Shown here piece by piece: positions 61,678 through 64,000 of a stretch of 64,000 nt of DNA. The translations under genes were made by a program, and so were the position numbers. The stretch comes from Euclidia mi (Eukaryota > Arthropoda > Insecta > Lepidoptera > Erebidae), in NCBI GenBank assembly GCA_944739405.2, contig OX123190.2:62701805-62765804 (forward strand). Direction: 5' to 3'. The notes below the pieces were generated by a model that saw nothing but the letters and a program-made list of their open reading frames with translations, had not been told where the DNA came from and made no database searches. The first letter of the stretch is position 1; the number at the start of each line of letters is the position of its first letter.

Positions 61678-62891
61678 TAGGCATGGGCGTTTTCGGATTT
61701 TTCCGCAAACCGATACAAATTCGATTTCAGATACTGAAATCGATTTCAAAAACCGATTTTAGAAATCGATTTCTGTAGCGGATGTCGGAGCGACGAGCGT
61801 AGTTACTAGTTGCGTAGACAAACGCAAACAGTCGAATTCTTATTGTATTGTCATGTCATGCGTCCATATTTCGCTTGGTTTGCGTGACATATTGAAAAAG
61901 AAAACCTACTAACTACCTAAAACTAATTGTTAAAAAACTCAGTCGCCAAACAAACTAAAATTACACAACACGAATTGTTTCTATTTATTTACACTTTACA
62001 ATCCTAACCTACTAACTACCTAAAACTAAATGTTAAAAAACTCAGTCGCCAAACAAACTAAAATTACACAACACGAATTGTTTCTATTTATTTACACTTT
62101 ACAATCCTAACCTACTAACTACCTAAAACTAATTGTTAAAAAACTCAGTCGCCAAACAAACTAAAATTACGCAACACCAATTGTTTATATTTATTTACAC
62201 TTTACAATCCTAACAACGTAACAATAAAACTTTTTAAATCCTAATAGTATAACTTTCACGAAAACCAAATATAGGTACTTAATTTTATTATTATTACGCG
62301 CGCACCGCACTGCACGTGTCACCTAGGTCAAGTGAACAAATAAACATTGATCAAGTCACAACTCCAAACATAAATCCCTAATAACTATTAAAACTATTTG
62401 CAATTTTCAAAACAAACATTAAATAGTTGCAATCTGAATTAGATCTTATCGCCTCGATGTTTAGTTTTATTTTTTCTATTCAATCTGCAATTCACAAAAC
62501 CGCCAAAATCCATAACGCACTAGGTACTACGACTGGCTTGCTTGGCAACGATCGATATTCGCTTCATCTCTTTTGCTCTTTAAACGGATCACTAAGTAAG
62601 AAAGAAAAAGATATGAAATTCGCTCTCTCTCATTCTAACTAAGTAGTCGTTGGGTAGAGTGAAAGAGAACGAATGAATATGAAAACTATCGAAAACGTAA
62701 GCCTTAGATTTACTTTGTAGTTTGGTTGCGCTTGCACAGTTTCCGTTTGGTTTGGATTAGATTGTTTGCGTTATCGTGGTATTGTTTTACGTTTTCTAAA
62801 ATCGGTTTTCTCATATTGGAATATCGATACGATACGATTTCTGACCGCAATCGGATTTCAGTTTCGTTTTGATATATCGGTCTCATGCCTA
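61678..62891. mobile_element. hAT-like non-autonomous element, 1,214 bp, 8-bp target duplication
   Basis: Ends TAGGCATGGG and, in reverse, TAGGCATGAG are flanked by CTTGGGGC at 61670-61677 and 62892-62899. Near both ends aatcg-atttc-type motifs with aaccgatttt or aaaatcggtt are repeated. No transposase is readable. It is inserted in the CTTGGGGC that codes for the PQG site of the Jockey RT. Confidence 0.85.
61905..62214. repeat. Three 103-bp tandem repeats inside the hAT-like element
   Basis: Units begin cctactaactacctaaaact at 61905, 62008 and 62111 and differ at only a few sites. They contain aaaactcagtcgccaaacaa. No frame. Confidence 0.85.
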
Positions 62892-64000
62892 CTTGGGGCA
62901 CACCAGCATTTACCTGGAGAAACTTTGATGACCGACCGTCACAAAGGACTCAAATACACAATCGAGGTTGCAAGCCCTAGAATTGAACCTTAGAAAGAAG
63001 CTCTCGGTGCTAAACTCTATCGAAGGCATTACAAGTGTCGAGGCTAATGGCCAACGACTCCCCATGTCTGTCCATAGCCTCACCCCAAAGGTGGGGTGAC
63101 ATTCGCTAAAAGATCACCAGTTGATCGTTTGAGTCTGAATCCATATTGGCGATCACTGATGGGAGAGTAATCTTCTAGGTAGCGAATAATTTGAGTGTTT
63201 ATTATTCGCTCAAACAACTTGCAGAGGATAGTAGTCATAGCATTTGGCCTGGATCTGAACGCTCCCTTGTTTTGGGAATCGGTTGTACGTACGCCTCTTT
63301 CCAAGACTGCAGCACTACACCAGAGTAATAACATAGGTGATATAGGCGTGTTAGCATTGGAGACAACTCGGTAGCGCATTTCTTATGTATATGTACCACC
63401 GCTGGGATTCCCTCAGGGCCACGGGCTTTCCAGGCATGGAGAGACCGCAACGTCGTACAAACATCGCATTGCCTGATACGAATATCAGACATGGAGTAGC
63501 CACAGTGGATAATCGAAGGCGGCTGTGAACCACGGTCTTTGTTAGGCCGCAAAGATTGGCCGCAAAGAGATTCACAAGCTAGTCAGCTTTCTCTTGCGCT
63601 CCATGGGCCAGTGATCCATCAGGGCATCGTAACGGGAATTGGAATGCAAAAATTGGATTGCACGGTTTTGGCAAATCGCCAGTATTCACGGCTGGTCGTA
63701 GGGTGCCACAACAGTTCTTGCCCGAACTGTGCAATATGCTGAACTTCCACACTGCTGTATGCAGACCTTGGTGGCTCTATTGTATGCGGCCTTTACAAGA
63801 TGGACATTCGGATCGCGACGACACCGAGACCTGATTCAAGCGCGATAGGTCGACTGTTCGTGTTTAACGGCATGGGCGTATTCACGATTAAATTAGGGCC
63901 GAACTCTGACGACTGTGACGTCAGTGGATGGGTTATAATATTCCATACCCAATAAAATTTCCGCAGCGACTGATGACTTATCAAAGCCACGCTGAGACCA

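Larger units (their letters stand above)
61205..64000 (-). pseudogene. Jockey-like LINE, damaged, split by a hAT-like element
   Basis: On the - strand, pieces in several frames follow the order of a Jockey-clade RT: DHWPMERKRKL, LHAWKARGPEGIPAVV, LSPMLTRLYHLCYYSGVVLQ, LCKLFERIINTQIIRYLEDY and DRQYGFRLKRSTGDLLANV, then after the inserted element VVLSPILLLLHISDIML, RVSQWGAENLVEFNTKKTQA and EYCSHL at about 61215. In the RT motif IHCYADD the Ala is Glu and the DD pair is lost. It has many frameshifts. The element continues past the right edge. Confidence 0.8.

Overview
The window is nuclear DNA of an insect, almost certainly a moth or butterfly (Lepidoptera). It is AT-rich and has two spliced, animal-type genes with long introns. 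It is packed with repeats whose style I know from lepidopteran genomes: tRNA-derived SINEs, (TCTG)n elements bounded by a GGGTTCCGTACC motif, and LINE tails ending in GATGATGA or (ATGT)n. There are no bacterial-style operons, no CRISPR array and no rRNA. I cannot name the species.

Two host genes lie on the + strand. (1) The last three exons of a class-VI POU-homeodomain transcription factor (pdm3 / POU6F type) sit at 292-6255, with the stop at 6253-6255 and a long AT-rich 3' UTR behind it. (2) From 13879 to beyond the right edge runs Ptpmeg (PTPN3/PTPN4 type), a cytoplasmic FERM-PDZ protein tyrosine phosphatase. Thirteen exons can be placed with consistent splice phases (2,299 coding nt). They cover the N-terminus, the FERM domain, a short linker, the PDZ domain and the first part of the phosphatase domain up to the WPD loop. 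The exon with the catalytic cysteine must lie past 64000. Directly behind the WPD-loop exon is an exact, in-frame 121-bp copy of that exon and its splice donor.

Most of the remaining DNA is mobile. The outstanding element is a structurally complete DIRS-type tyrosine-recombinase retroelement on the - strand (41622-46980), inside Ptpmeg intron 3. It has 153-bp perfect inverted termini, an internal complementary region matching both outer ends around a shared ATT, and open gag, RT/RNase H and YR frames. It sits inside an older (TCTG)n element without a target-site duplication.

Other mobile DNA: two hAT-like elements with 8-bp target duplications (31280-33481 and 61678-62891); a pogo/Tigger-like element with TA ends and transposase remnants (38994-40854); a second TA-flanked element (29616-30992); an RTE-like LINE with three 76-bp 5' monomers and an (ATGT)n tail (54749-57908); a Jockey-like LINE (61205-64000); a Penelope-like GIY-YIG remnant (about 10640-11170); a rearranged Ty3/gypsy fragment (17070-18875); a twin GC-rich retroposon between identical 14-bp repeats (20555-21818); and several foldback MITEs and SINEs. 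Around the gypsy fragment are the two ends of an unrecognised - strand gene.

Layout: 1-8160 pdm3 3' end; 8160-13878 intergenic repeats; 13879-28912 Ptpmeg exons 1-2 and intron 2 (gypsy, twin retroposon, hairpins); 28913-47610 exon 3 and the TE-rich intron 3 (TA elements, hAT, DIRS); 47611-54200 exons 4-11 close together; 54201-60601 intron 11 with the RTE LINE, then exons 12-13; 60602-64000 duplicated exon, LINE tail and Jockey LINE with a nested hAT.
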